Of a DNA stretch of 64,000 nucleotides, positions 9,159 through 18,612 are shown piece after piece (within the stretch, counting starts at the first letter, position 1; every line of letters starts with the position of its first letter). The DNA is taken from the NCBI RefSeq assembly GCF_020360975.1, contig NW_025408667.1, positions 11,842,001 to 11,906,000 on the forward strand. The letters run 5' to 3'. The DNA comes from Hirsutella rhossiliensis (Eukaryota > Ascomycota > Sordariomycetes > Hypocreales > Ophiocordycipitaceae). The notes beneath the pieces were generated by a model. The model was not told the origin of the DNA, ran no database searches, and was given only the letters and a program-made list of their open reading frames with translations. The translations under genes and the position numbers were made by a program.

Positions 9159-11080
9159 TTAAGGAGCCCGTAATTCGTTTAGCGACTCCTGCTCTAGCGG
9201 TGCTGCCTTGGCTGCTGCTTCTGTCGTGATCGGTGCGCCTGGCACCCATAAGCGGCCACGTAGTCGTAGGTGCCCCCGAGGATCAATAAAGCACTCGGCG
9301 ACTTGTACCTTCAGCTTAAGCTTGGGGTCGAGGGACCGAGATCCGTTTCGTACCGCGTTATAAACGCTTGTAAAGACTGGATCCTGGTTTGCCGTTTGCT
9401 GCCATAATTGTTGTAGCTCTGGGTCGTGGAAAATCGTGTGTTCTTCTTCGCCTTCTCCCGCTTGAGTCGACGTTACTCCGACGTAGGTACGTAGGGCTGC
9501 TTCTGGAATAAGCTGCATATCTCGTGCTTCGTGATCCGCTTCGTTTGGTCGGTCCTGTTCGCGAGAGAGCGCGTCTGGCACCACTGCTTCCCGTCCCGGA
9601 CGGTACTGGAGCTGGAAGTTAAAACGCGAGAGATATTCAGCCCAACGTGCCTGCCTTTCCGAGAGCTGTTGGCGCGTCATGAAATACTCGAGGTTCTTAT
9701 GGTCGGTAAGGATAACGAAGTTATCACAGCTTCGTAGCTCGGCTGACCATTGTTCGAGACAACGAATAATAGCGAGCATTTCCTTATCATGGGTTGGGTA
9801 GTTGCGCTCAGCCGGTGATAGCTTCTGCGAGTGGAACGCTACTGGCTTGCGTTGTCCGTCGACTTCCTGCGTAAGTGTGCCCCAAGCGCCCAGCCGCTAC
9901 AGTCTGCTTCTACGAAGGTTGGCCTCTCGAAATCCCATTGAGTAAGAATAGGGCGTTCGTAAATAGCGTCTTTAGTGTCTGGAACGCCATATCGTGCTCG
10001 TCCGTCCACTTGAACTTAGTCCCCTTTCCTGTTAGTGCTGTTAGGGGTGCAGTTATTTCCGAGGCTTGCGGTATAAATATCCGGTAGTAGTTAACGAATC
10101 CTAGAAAACTGCGCAACCCCTTCTGGGTAACGGGGACTGCCCACTCGACTATTGCTCGTATCTTGTCGGGATCTGCCTGAATGCCAATTCCTGCGTGAAT
10201 AATGAATCCTAGGTACTTAATCCGCTTGACTCCAAATTCGCATTTCTCCGGGTCTAGGTGTAGTCCATGCTCGGCGAGGCGTTCTAAAACTAATTAACCG
10301 TACCTTCCGGAAATGGTCTTCTCTGCTCCCGCTCGAATAGATAAGTATATCGTCCATATAAGCAGAGGCGAACTCGTCGAGGTAGTCTCGTAGGATACCG
10401 TTAATATACCGCTGGAAGGTTGCTGGCGCGCCACTTAGCCCGAACGGGTAACCATCCATTCGAAGAGACCGTACCGGGTGCGGAACGCTGTCTTCCACTC
10501 GTCTCCTTCTGCAACCCGTACTTTATGGAACGCTTGTACCACGTCGACCTTAGTGAACCACTTCGCATCTTTTAGGTTGCGAAGTGTGTCCCTATTAGAG
10601 GAAGGGGTAACGGTCCGACTTAGTGATTGCGTTCAACGCTCTGTAGTCACAACAGAATCGCAGCCCGCCACCTGGTTTCCTCACAAACAGGACTGGAGCT
10701 GCTGCTTCTGAACTGCTTGCACGGATAAATCCTTTATCCACTAGGTCTCGTAGAGTCTTCTTAAGAACCAGGAGTTCCTCTCGTGACATACCGTATAGTG
10801 CTCCATACGGTAGTGGTAACTGCTGGCCATTCGGGTCCTCCTTGATTCTGATTTCGTGGTCTATGCCTGGCTTATGAGGATTCAGCTTATCAGCTTCCTT
10901 CTTCATAAATAGAGGCAGTAAATCGTGGAACCGCTGGGGTATCGTTCGGCGTAGCTCTGCTTCTGACATGGGTTTCTTTGGTGATAACGCCCTTTCGATA
11001 TCCTTCATGCTGATAGCGAAAATCGCCGTGGCAGCTGCCTCTCTTCCTTCCTGCTTGCGGATCCTTTCAAAGTAACCCAC
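9159..11080 (-). pseudogene. Reverse transcriptase and RNase H of gypsy element 2
   Basis: The RT fingers/palm lie in 10595-11080 (GGGLRFCCDYRALN). A second piece at 10217-10498 carries the catalytic YMDD (AYMDDILIY) after [13 protein letters not shown] third near 9910-10116 holds the RT/RNase H connection (RSFLGFVNYYRIFI). RNase H sits in 9159-9779 with ILTDHKNLEYF and DALSREQ. All key motifs are present but spread over several frames. The breaks make a working enzyme from this exact sequence unlikely. Confidence 0.85.
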
Positions 11081-11091
11081 AAAGGTACTGG

Positions 11092-11667
11092 CTAGTACGT
11101 GCTTTGCTTCTTCGAACTCCTTGGCTTTCGCAGAATATTCTCCTTCCCGAGGTGATCTACCCAGTCTTGTGTAGGTTCATGCCATAGTCGTTTCTCGTGG
11201 GGCACTGAGTACGACTTTGTGTGGCATAACCAGGGTTTTCCTAGGATTAGGGGGAATTCCAATCGGGGCACCACGTAGGCACAGATCGTCTGTATGTGGC
11301 CGTTGACCTCCATTGATAGCCATACGAGGCCCCTAATCGTTGCTCCTTCCATTGCCCCTGATGCTCCTGTAATAGCTCGCGGTGCTATTTCCACTATAGG
11401 AACTTCCAACTTCTCGACGACTTCTTCGTCAACCGCGGCGTAGCACTGGCATCCCTCGTCTACGAGTGAGGAGAAGAGATTGGTCCTATTGATAATGCTT
11501 CGAATTATTGTAGGACCAACTTCCATTTTTCCTGAGAACTTCTCTTCTTTTGCCACTGCTCCGTTCTTTGGCCTCGAGACCCGTCTTTGTTTCGAGGCTA
11601 CGCATTTCCCGAGAGGATGGGGTCTCGCTAAGTCCTGACTCTTCCTCACTAGAGTCGTTACCATCAT
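11092..11667 (-). pseudogene. Protease region of gypsy element 2 with DEG active-site triplet
   Basis: Aspartic protease fold region following the nucleocapsid. The catalytic triplet, D-S/T-G in this family, reads D-E-G here (SLVDEGCQCYAAV, near 11440-11470). Downstream features look normal for the family: a hydrophobic flap region, VPRLEFPLILGKPWL and a KENILRKPR tail. The Glu may be a mutation that inactivates the enzyme or a base error. The frame overlaps the nucleocapsid frame (11486-12151). Confidence 0.7.
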
Positions 11668-12892
11668 CTTCCAGCAAGGGCATGATCCTAGCGGTGCGGA
11701 CTTTTACATCCCTCGACCGGCTAGGGTCCTGTCCTGGCGAGTAGGGGCAAGCGGCAATGAAATGGGTGTTGTCGCCGCAGCGGAGACAACGACCCTCGTC
11801 ACGGCGTTTATTCCGTTCGTCCTCGGATACCCACCTCGCCCGTTGCTTCCGTCCTGACCTAGGCTGGAAGCGAACCGTCTTGCTCGTTCCACTTGACCCC
11901 TGGCCGTTCGCCCGTCCTCTCTGACCCTGACCCTGAGTGCGTGTAACCGTCATTATTACGTCGCCGTCATGGTCGCGTGCGTCACGTGCGTTCTGCTCGG
12001 CGGGTAACGTTGCTGACGGTGCCGGGGTGTTGTCGTTACCGGCGACCTGGATGTTGCCGATGCCTGATGCCTGCCCTTGGTCACGTTGCCCGCGGAGCCC
12101 TGCTTCTCTGCAACGCCTTAAACTTCGCGGTGTGCTCGAACGCCCAAGCAATCGGGTGTAGACGTTGGATGTACTCGTTGTAGTCCTTCGGCATGATAAC
12201 CGGGACTAGTTGCTCACGGAGAGCAGGAGAGATCGAGTTCCGTAGCCATGCGAGCTTGGAAGCATTATCCCAGCTCGCGCCGCCGCTTTGGTCAATGTTT
12301 CCTCGAATTCAGGAGGAACTTCCCAAACTCTTGGCTGTCTCGTTGAATGAGGTGCGCAGCCTGTCCTGCGCCCTCTCTGTCTGCTGCACGCTGCCGAACG
12401 TCTGGGCTAGGTGCGAGAAGAATTTCCGGGGGTCTGGGTTGCCCTTCGCGCTCTCTTGCCTCCAAAAACCCTCGACTCTCCTCATCATCTGATCCGGCAA
12501 GGTCTGCAGGATCTCGTACCACACGACGTTGTTATTGCCGTTTAGGCCCTCCTCTTCGTCGGTATTGTACTTAAATACCAGACGGTCGAGGTAGAAGTGG
12601 AAGGACTCGGTTGACCGTTCCACTTCGGCCAAGTCATCGGCTTGCGCTTCTTGCCACGGTCCATTTCCTGGGCTGCTTCCGGCCTCGGTTCGACGGGTAA
12701 GATCGCCGTGGTACTGAGCACCCCGGGCTGGGTGTCAACGGTGGCGCTGCTAGGCTAGCCCGGTGAACATCTTCCGCAGTTCTTCGTCTCCGCGATCCCA
12801 GATAAGATCTGCAAGAGCTCTTGCTCCTTCCCTCCATCGGCTCGTTGCGCCGCCGGTCGCGGTGCCCCTGCATAACTACTATTGTCCTCCAT
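11486..12892 (-). pseudogene. Gag of gypsy element 2
   Basis: The likely start is the ATG at 12892-12890 (MEDNSSYAGAPRP...), just after the minisatellite leader. Capsid-type sequence continues in a second frame (12309-12632, with FHFYLDRLVFKY) and then in 11486-12151, which ends in a single CCHC zinc knuckle C-x2-C-x4-H-x4-C (CLRCGDNTHFIAAC) preceded by a basic Gln/Gly-rich segment. At least two frame shifts separate the pieces. Gag forms the particle and the knuckle packages RNA. Confidence 0.8.
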
Positions 12893-12947
12893 CTTGTTCG
12901 TCCGTCTCGTCGTCCGATCGATCGTCCGTCTCGTCGTTTAGCCTATC

Positions 12948-13052
12948 GCCTGTCTTGCTGTCTGTCCTGCTGACTGTCCTGCTGTCTGTCCTGCTGTCTG
13001 TCCTGCTGTCTGTCCTGCTGTCTGTCCTGCTGTCTGTCCTTCTGTCTGTCCT
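12948..13052. repeat. 12-bp minisatellite in the element 2 leader
   Basis: About eight copies of a 12-bp unit (CTGTCTGTCCTG on the plus strand) lie between the primer site and the Gag start. In minus-strand translation the array reads as repeated R-T-D-S, but no ATG opens that frame, so it is most simply untranslated leader. Confidence 0.85.
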
Positions 13053-13067
13053 GTCTTTTGTTAACTG

Positions 13068-13077
13068 GTAGCTCAAT
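13068..13077 (-). other. Candidate self-priming primer-binding site of gypsy element 2
   Basis: One base inside the 5' LTR the element-sense sequence is ATTGAGCTAC. Its exact reverse complement GTAGCTCAAT occurs in the LTR itself (element sense, 13138 down to 13129). No TGG-starting tRNA 3'-end complement is seen. In Tf1/sushi-type elements the first bases of the RNA pair with the primer site; here that would place the transcript start near 13138. Confidence 0.65.
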
Positions 13078-13078
13078 A

Positions 13079-13255
13079 TGTTACAGGGTCAGCACTGTTG
13101 GCACAGGTGCTGGGCGTAATTGATGTAAATTGAGCTACAAAGAGTGTAAAGGGGAGACGTGTCTACATCGCTCCCTTTAGGAGTCGTGTCCGTGGCGCTC
13201 GCACGTGACTAGTCTGGCCATGCCAGATCTACACATCGGGGCGTAGCCCCTTACA
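13079..13255 (-). repeat. 5' LTR of gypsy element 2
   Basis: 177-bp copy matching 7446-7622 with one difference. It is followed on the plus strand by the target duplication CACAC (13256-13260). Confidence 0.97.
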
Positions 13256-13351
13256 CACACAAACAGGCTCTCAGAGGCCAGCCTTGTGCTTTGCCATAGT
13301 CTCCGAGCAAAGAACGTTCGTAGGCACGTTGGTCCCAAAACACAGGTAGTA

Positions 13352-15539
13352 CCATGCCCCACCCCCCTTTCGGTAACACCCACCTTTCGGTAGCGCATTA
13401 GAAAATATCCCCACCAAAAACCATCAATTTCACTTACACCGATTCCAGCCAGCTTTGAAGATATTCACAAGCCGTCACTTGGAGTAGATAGAGGATTGAT
13501 TGAATTCTACTTTTCGATGGTTGAATGTTTGTACAGGGGTCTGTGGCCTGTGCGTACCTTGCACGCGAAATTACCATCCAACCCCCTAATCTCCTTCCGC
13601 CTCCTGACGATGATTCTTCTCGTTATTCCTCCACCACAAGACCAAAATGACCTTAAAGCGGCCTCGGAGTATTTATACGGAGGATATTATGGCTAATGCG
13701 ATAATTGATGTCACAAAAACGGCTTGTCGCAGTACCGCGCCGCCCAAAGTATGACATACCTCAGCAGTCTATTTCCGACAGACTCAAAGGCCAGGTAGCC
13801 CTGGCTGATCAGATCCAGCCTCGTCAACTCTTGAGTAAGTCTCAGGAAGCTCGCTTGGTTTCTTGGATCCTCCGCCAAGAGTCTCTCGGCTATGCTCCCT
13901 CCCACAGTCAGATCCGCGCATGTGTGGAGGCTCTTATGAAGCAACTGAACAACGAGCGGACAGTGGGGTGCAACTGGGTCTCTAAATTCATCAATCGCCA
14001 TCCGGACATCAAGAACAAGCGTGGGAGACGTCAGGAAGCTAACCGATTTAATGCTTTTACGCCTCGGGCGGTTCACTGGTTCTTCGATATCAGGGAAAAG
14101 GAGTATGGATGGATTAAACCAGAAAATACCGTGAATGTTGACGAAGGCGGTATTATGTCTGGCTTTGGTGAGTATTTGGCTTGTCTTTCATTACTTTTAC
14201 TAACCAGACTCTTTTTGCCAGGTTTGGATAGTCTTGTGGTTGGGAGTGCAGACCCAAAACGGAAGGCTCTTCTGAAAGGGCCACAGTCCCGCAACTGGAC
14301 CTCATTTATTGAAGCTATCACCGCGGACGGCCGTGTCCTTACCCCTGGCATTATCTTTAAGGGCAAAGAACTTCAGAAACAGTGGTTCTTGACGGAATTC
14401 GGCAAAATAGCCAACTGGCATTACATAACGTCGCCCAACGGATGGACGGACAACCATATCGCTATTGAGTGGCTTGAGAGGGTCTATTTGCCCCAGACGC
14501 GACCAGCCGATGGCTCAGATGCTAGACTGATCATATTAGATGGACATGGAAGTCATGCAACGGTGCGTTTCTTTATCCACCTCTGTAGGAATTACTGTTA
14601 ACCGGGACCAGGATGCATGGATGGCCACATGCTTTTGAACAACGTTTATTGCTGTTACCTTCCTGCCCACTGCTCTCATGGCCTCCAGCCGTTAGATAAC
14701 GGGGTATTCAATGCCTCCAAGGCAGCTTACCGGAAAGAACTTCAGAAATTGACCTGTTTGACCGATTCTGCGCCTGTTCATAAGGTCAATTTTATACGGG
14801 CATATGCTAAAGCGCGCGAGGTTGGAATGACGGCAAAGAATATATTGTCCGGCTGGAGGGTCACTGGGAATTGGCCGATCTCACGATCCAAGGCATTGCG
14901 GCATCCAGAAATTCACGCGGACATTGTAGAGACGTCTCCAAAGTCCGCGCCATTTTGGGTTCTGATGATACGCCAAGAAACAGCCGCCAGATTCGCGATT
15001 TCGGAAAGAACAAGACTCCTGGCACCCGGAGACGATACGCCGTGATAGCTAGAGGCTTTGAAGCCCAAGAACAGACGCTTGCCGAGCACAGCAACAGAAT
15101 CGCGAAGCTAGAGGAAGAAGTGGCCCGGCTGCAGAGAGGCAAGAAGAGGAGAGCAATTCCGAACCCGAACAGACGGTTCATGACTCTCAGTGAAGCTTTG
15201 GTGGCTGAGGAAGCCATTCCCAAATTAAAAGCCAAGAGATAGCCGTTGTGCTGAATTCTGACACAGAGGAGGAGGCGGTCTCAGAGGTGGAGACAGCTTC
15301 AGTGATCGAAGTCAAGGTGGCACCCGAAGCCCTTCCAGTCACCACCAGATCCGGGCGAATGGTAAAAAAGCGCCGGTACATATAAGAGCGTCCATTTCTC
15401 TACGGAATGATATTTTTTTGTGTTTATAATGTTAAGTTCTGATCATATTTCATGTAGTTCAAATGGTAGACTTTTGGTGGAGAATTTTTCAATTGCGCTA
15501 CCGAAAGGTGGGTGTTACCGAAAGGGGGGTGGGGCATGG
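13352..15539 (+). mobile_element. pogo-1 DNA transposon, complete
   Basis: Perfect 46-bp terminal inverted repeats at 13352-13397 and 15494-15539, starting CCATGCCCCACC. They are flanked by the TA duplication of Tc1/mariner-pogo elements (13350-13351 and 15540-15541). Inside each TIR the motif CCTTTCGGTA occurs twice, a possible transposase-binding pair. The element carries one spliced transposase gene. It lies 8 bp past the stop codon of the convergent secreted-protein gene. Confidence 0.96.
13647..15385 (+). pseudogene. pogo/Fot1-type DDE transposase, two introns
   Basis: Cut-and-paste transposase. The likely start is ATG 13647; the N-terminal psq-type helix-turn-helix (DIMANAIIDVTKNG... 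into IPQQSISDRLKG) and a second CENP-B-like domain precede the catalytic core. First Asp: NVDEGG near 14137. Second: ILDGHGSHAT near 14545. Third region: CSHGLQPLDNGVFNA near 14670. Two GT-AG introns remove 14168-14221 and 14563-14611; the related pogo-3 copy has matching introns. The tail has a leucine-rich coiled coil and an RSGR motif and ends at 15383-15385. Breaks occur near 13715, 13750, 14633 (TTTT), 14953 (TTTT) and 15212 (AAA); most lose one base in a run, and the pogo-3 copy supports the longer form at 14633 and 14953. Confidence 0.88.
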
Positions 15540-15548
15540 TACATGTGA

Positions 15549-16172
15549 CTATTTAACCCTAATCTCAAGGGCGCGTGTTGAGAAGGGGCCTGAAAAGGCG
15601 CTCTCGCTCGCGTTCTCAATCTCGGATTTGCTGATTTGATTCCTCGGTCGGGGCCAGACTGCGATCCAGTCGCCGCTGAAGACGACGGTGGCTTTCCTGT
15701 CGAGCTTATCCATCGGGACCGTTGGTTCCTGAATTACCATGTCATTGGTGGCGCTCGCTCCCGGCTGGATGACGATGAGCGACCCTTCGGGGGGAGGCCA
15801 CACCCGCTTGACCTTGACGACCCGCAGCTCGAGCGGCGTCTTGGAGCCGGCGGGTGTGATGGACAGCATACCGAGTTGCAGGGCCAGCTGATCCAGGGGC
15901 GACTGGTAGGCTACGATTGTAACGGGGAAGTAGTTCTTGTTGGTGACGGTGGCGCGCACGGTCGGGGGCGACGAGCCGGTTTGCCGCAGCGTGACAGCTA
16001 GCTTGTTGAGCGGGTTCGGGCCCGGTTTGCCGGCCTGTGTGGCTGCATTTGAGATGACGGCATCGCGGGGCTCGTTGGACGACGCGGGGGCCGATTCGCC
16101 GAGGGTAAAGGCAGCGAAGGCGACGAGGCAGCCAAGCGCGAGCTTGCGATACGAAGTGAAAGGCAGTGTCAT
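15549..16172 (-). CDS. Secreted protein, unknown function (deuterolysin-propeptide-like?)
   Basis: An intact 207-codon intronless gene. The N-terminus is a clear signal peptide (basic TSYRK, then LALGCLVAFAAFTL, cut near ESAPA). The mature part is rich in beta-strand-like sequence (LAVTLRQTG, VRATVTNKNYFPVTIVAY, ATVVFSGDWIAVWP) with no cysteine pairs. The arrangement resembles the N-terminal propeptide domain of fungal M35 deuterolysin-type proteases, but no HExxH catalytic motif is present. This is a family impression, not a firm assignment. The stop is at 15549-15551 and pogo-1 begins 8 bp beyond, so the native 3' UTR has been displaced. Confidence 0.7.
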   Translation of the reverse strand: MTLPFTSYRKLALGCLVAFAAFTLGESAPASSNEPRDAVISNAATQAGKPGPNPLNKLAVTLRQTGSSPPTVRATVTNKNYFPVTIVAYQSPLDQLALQLGMLSITPAGSKTPLELRVVKVKRVWPPPEGSLIVIQPGASATNDMVIQEPTVPMDKLDRKATVVFSGDWIAVWPRPRNQISKSEIENASESAFSGPFSTRALEIRVK

Positions 16173-16451
16173 GTTCAGTCTCCGGAGTGCCCAAAAATGG
16201 GGTGTTTCAAAGGCAGAGAAAGATCAGGGGCTCGAGGTTGACGGAGTCGGTTGGAATCCGAGGGAGGAAGCCGACGCTGACGGCTGCGTTCGAGCTTTTA
16301 AGCTCACGTGTCGTCATCTTCAGCATGGAATGGAGTGGCATGTTGATGATCCAATAATACGGGCTTACGGGCTGTCGGGATTTCATTACCCCTGTCCGGT
16401 GTGACCTTCAATCCGCAGCTTGCTGACTGAGTTTTGTACAAAGTCCCGCGA

Positions 16452-16651
16452 TGTGGACAGGCTCTTCACTGCAGTGAGGTTATTCGAACTGGTTCAATTG
16501 GTTATATCTTGTGTAACTAGGGAAACGTGTCCCATACAAACTGTGTGCAAAGACCTTCCTCCCTGTGTCTCACCTCTTACTCGCACGTGACTAGCGCGGT
16601 CGATTAGTTATACGTGCGCGATCGGTGCCTAGTGCACAGGTGGATCCAACA
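16452..16651 (-). repeat. 3' LTR of copia element 1
   Basis: 200 bp, identical by eye to 22352-22551. The left flank is CGCGA. Confidence 0.97.
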
Positions 16652-16986
16652 CTGGAACCTCTTTCTAAATCGATGATCGCGCACTAATCAATCCACCAAA
16701 AACACACCAAACACAGCGAATTAAGATGAGATAGGAAAAACACGAACAAGAACACCAACAAACTCCTACCACGATGCATCACTATGTTGGATAGTGTGCT
16801 CTGACTGTAGCTCTCCCCCCACACTGGGTGTGTTCTGCCACACGCCATCATGGGCCGCATTTCGAGCGCCGGATGCGCTAGCTGATTCCATCGGTCCCAC
16901 GTTGGAATATGGACACGAGGATCTCCTCGTTAATGTGAATGGAATAAAAGAACGACGGTAAAGCAGAAGAAGGAACGAAAAACCGA

Positions 16987-18612
16987 TTAAATCTCGTCGA
17001 GAATTGTTGTGTTATTGCGATGAACGAATCCTTCCACCCTCACGTTTAGCTGATTGTCGCTAATAAACTGCGTGAGGGCGCTGTTTGGTGATGCCTTCGT
17101 CATAGCATCGGCAGGGTTATCTGCGCCGTTGACCCAACGGATTTCCGCAATATCCCTTGATTCATATGCCTGCCTCAGCGCCATGATATCTATCATGAGT
17201 CGCTTCTCTGTTGTGGTGCCAAGTTTGACGAGGCACTCATAGAGGCTATATGAATCTGTGCAAATGACGAGCGGATTTGCTTCAGATCAAGGCGTTGTGC
17301 GATCGTATTGACCGTTTGCTTGATCACAAATGCGAGATCGAAGCCCGATGTCAATCCATAGATCTCTGATGCAAGAACGCTTCGAGTAACGCGCTTGCAT
17401 TTAGTTGAGCTCAATGAAGAATGTTTCCGCGGATGGAAAATGAATCGGTTGATTGCGCGGTCTCATTGGCGATGATAATCACAAAGCCGATTTGAGAGCT
17501 TAAATCCTTATTGTTGGCGAATGATCCATCGGTGAACACAAAGATCTTCGCGCTCTCGAGATCGATGGGTATGTAACATAGGCCACGGTCGGGATTGTTG
17601 ATCTGCCATTCAATCCGCTTGTTCAAAGCCTTGAAGTCGGTATTAACGGGCTCTTGGGCTTGTGCCGCAACGGAACAATCGTATGTTGCTTCGGGTTGGC
17701 AAATCGAAGCGATATATGCCCCCCGGGCGCGTTGAGCAGCATAATCCTGATGCCTACTTGATGCCTGAAGATTGATCTCCTCGAGGTTTTGGGCTTGGCC
17801 TTCTGCCTGACGATGACACAGCCATTTTGTATGGTCAGGCGGCTGCCGTTAAAGTCGCAGATGGAACCTTCTTGGAGAATCTCTTTTGGCTTGGCCTTAA
17901 AGCAGAGTTCTTTCTCCTCGATCTTGAGAAATGCATCTGTGCCAACAATGAATGTGTCATCCGTTTGCAAGGCCGCGATGCCAAACAGGTCCTTGTCGGC
18001 GATGTTGTTTGCCGTGATCAGAAGGCACGGGTCAAACGAAGAGGTTTCCATATTAAGCTTGCGGCAGTGATGGTCGTGATATGTGTTGAACCAGTGGGCT
18101 CCTGCCTCTGCGATGCCATATAGCGGCTTCACGATTCGCAGGATTGTTCCCTCTGGATATCTTCTTTTGAGTTCTTGAGGAAGGGCTGCCAGGATGACAC
18201 GGGCCAGCTTGGTCTGGGATTGTGTGTATGCCATCGTGATGTCTCTGATCATGATGAACATATCCCGTGTGCAGAGAAACGGTGCTAAGGCCAAGGCCAC
18301 GCGTTGTGCGGGCCGGCTGATGGTAGGGGCTTGTGTGAGGATCCCACGTTTCCCATCATCATTGTATCCTTGCACAACGAGGCGTGATTTCTCGTATGGC
18401 GTTGCAGTATTTCTTCCCTTAACCTCTCTGACCATTCGTGATTTGAAGACACGATATCCACCATGTTTATTCGCATCGAATTCTTCGGGTACAATGACCC
18501 CAGCGGCGAGGAGGTTCGTGAGCTCGAGTGTGTCGGAAGCTTCAAATGGGAAACCGGTGCTTGTGATCTTTCCTTCAGCTCGTAGCCGCTTGGCTAGGCC
18601 GAGATGTTCCAT
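16987..18612 (-). pseudogene. Reverse transcriptase and RNase H of copia element 1
   Basis: The RT occupies 17623-18612: ESGYRV-type fingers (NKHGGYRVFKSRMV), IRDITMAYTQSQ and the catalytic region LQTDDTFIVG, where the usual YxDD is QTDD, as seen in this fungal copia lineage. RNase H follows in three short frames: FVFTDGSFANN (first Asp, 17411-17626), STKCKRVTRSVLASEIYGL (17193-17414) and WVNGADNPADAMTK (16987-17196). The joins near 17640, 17415 and 17280 each fit loss of one base from a C, G or C run. RT copies element RNA and RNase H removes it. Confidence 0.88.

Larger units (their letters stand above)
7446..13255 (-). mobile_element. Ty3/gypsy chromovirus 2, complete with LTRs and TSD
   Basis: A 5.8-kb element in minus orientation. 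Two 177-bp LTRs (7446-7622 and 13079-13255) begin TG and end CA in element sense and differ at one base. The 5-bp target duplication CACAC is present at 7441-7445 and 13256-13260. A polypurine tract (GAGAGGAGTAGGGGGC in element sense, near 7626-7641) abuts the 3' LTR, and a primer site abuts the 5' LTR. Genes run Gag, protease, RT, RNase H, integrase, chromodomain, but in at least eight pieces in different frames. Near-identical LTRs with a badly interrupted coding region suggest either recent mobilisation in trans or base-level errors. Confidence 0.96.

Noticed and set aside
12763..13071. Plus-strand frame ending in repeated SVLL units
   Set aside because: It is produced by the 12-bp minisatellite and lies antisense to the Gag start of gypsy-2.
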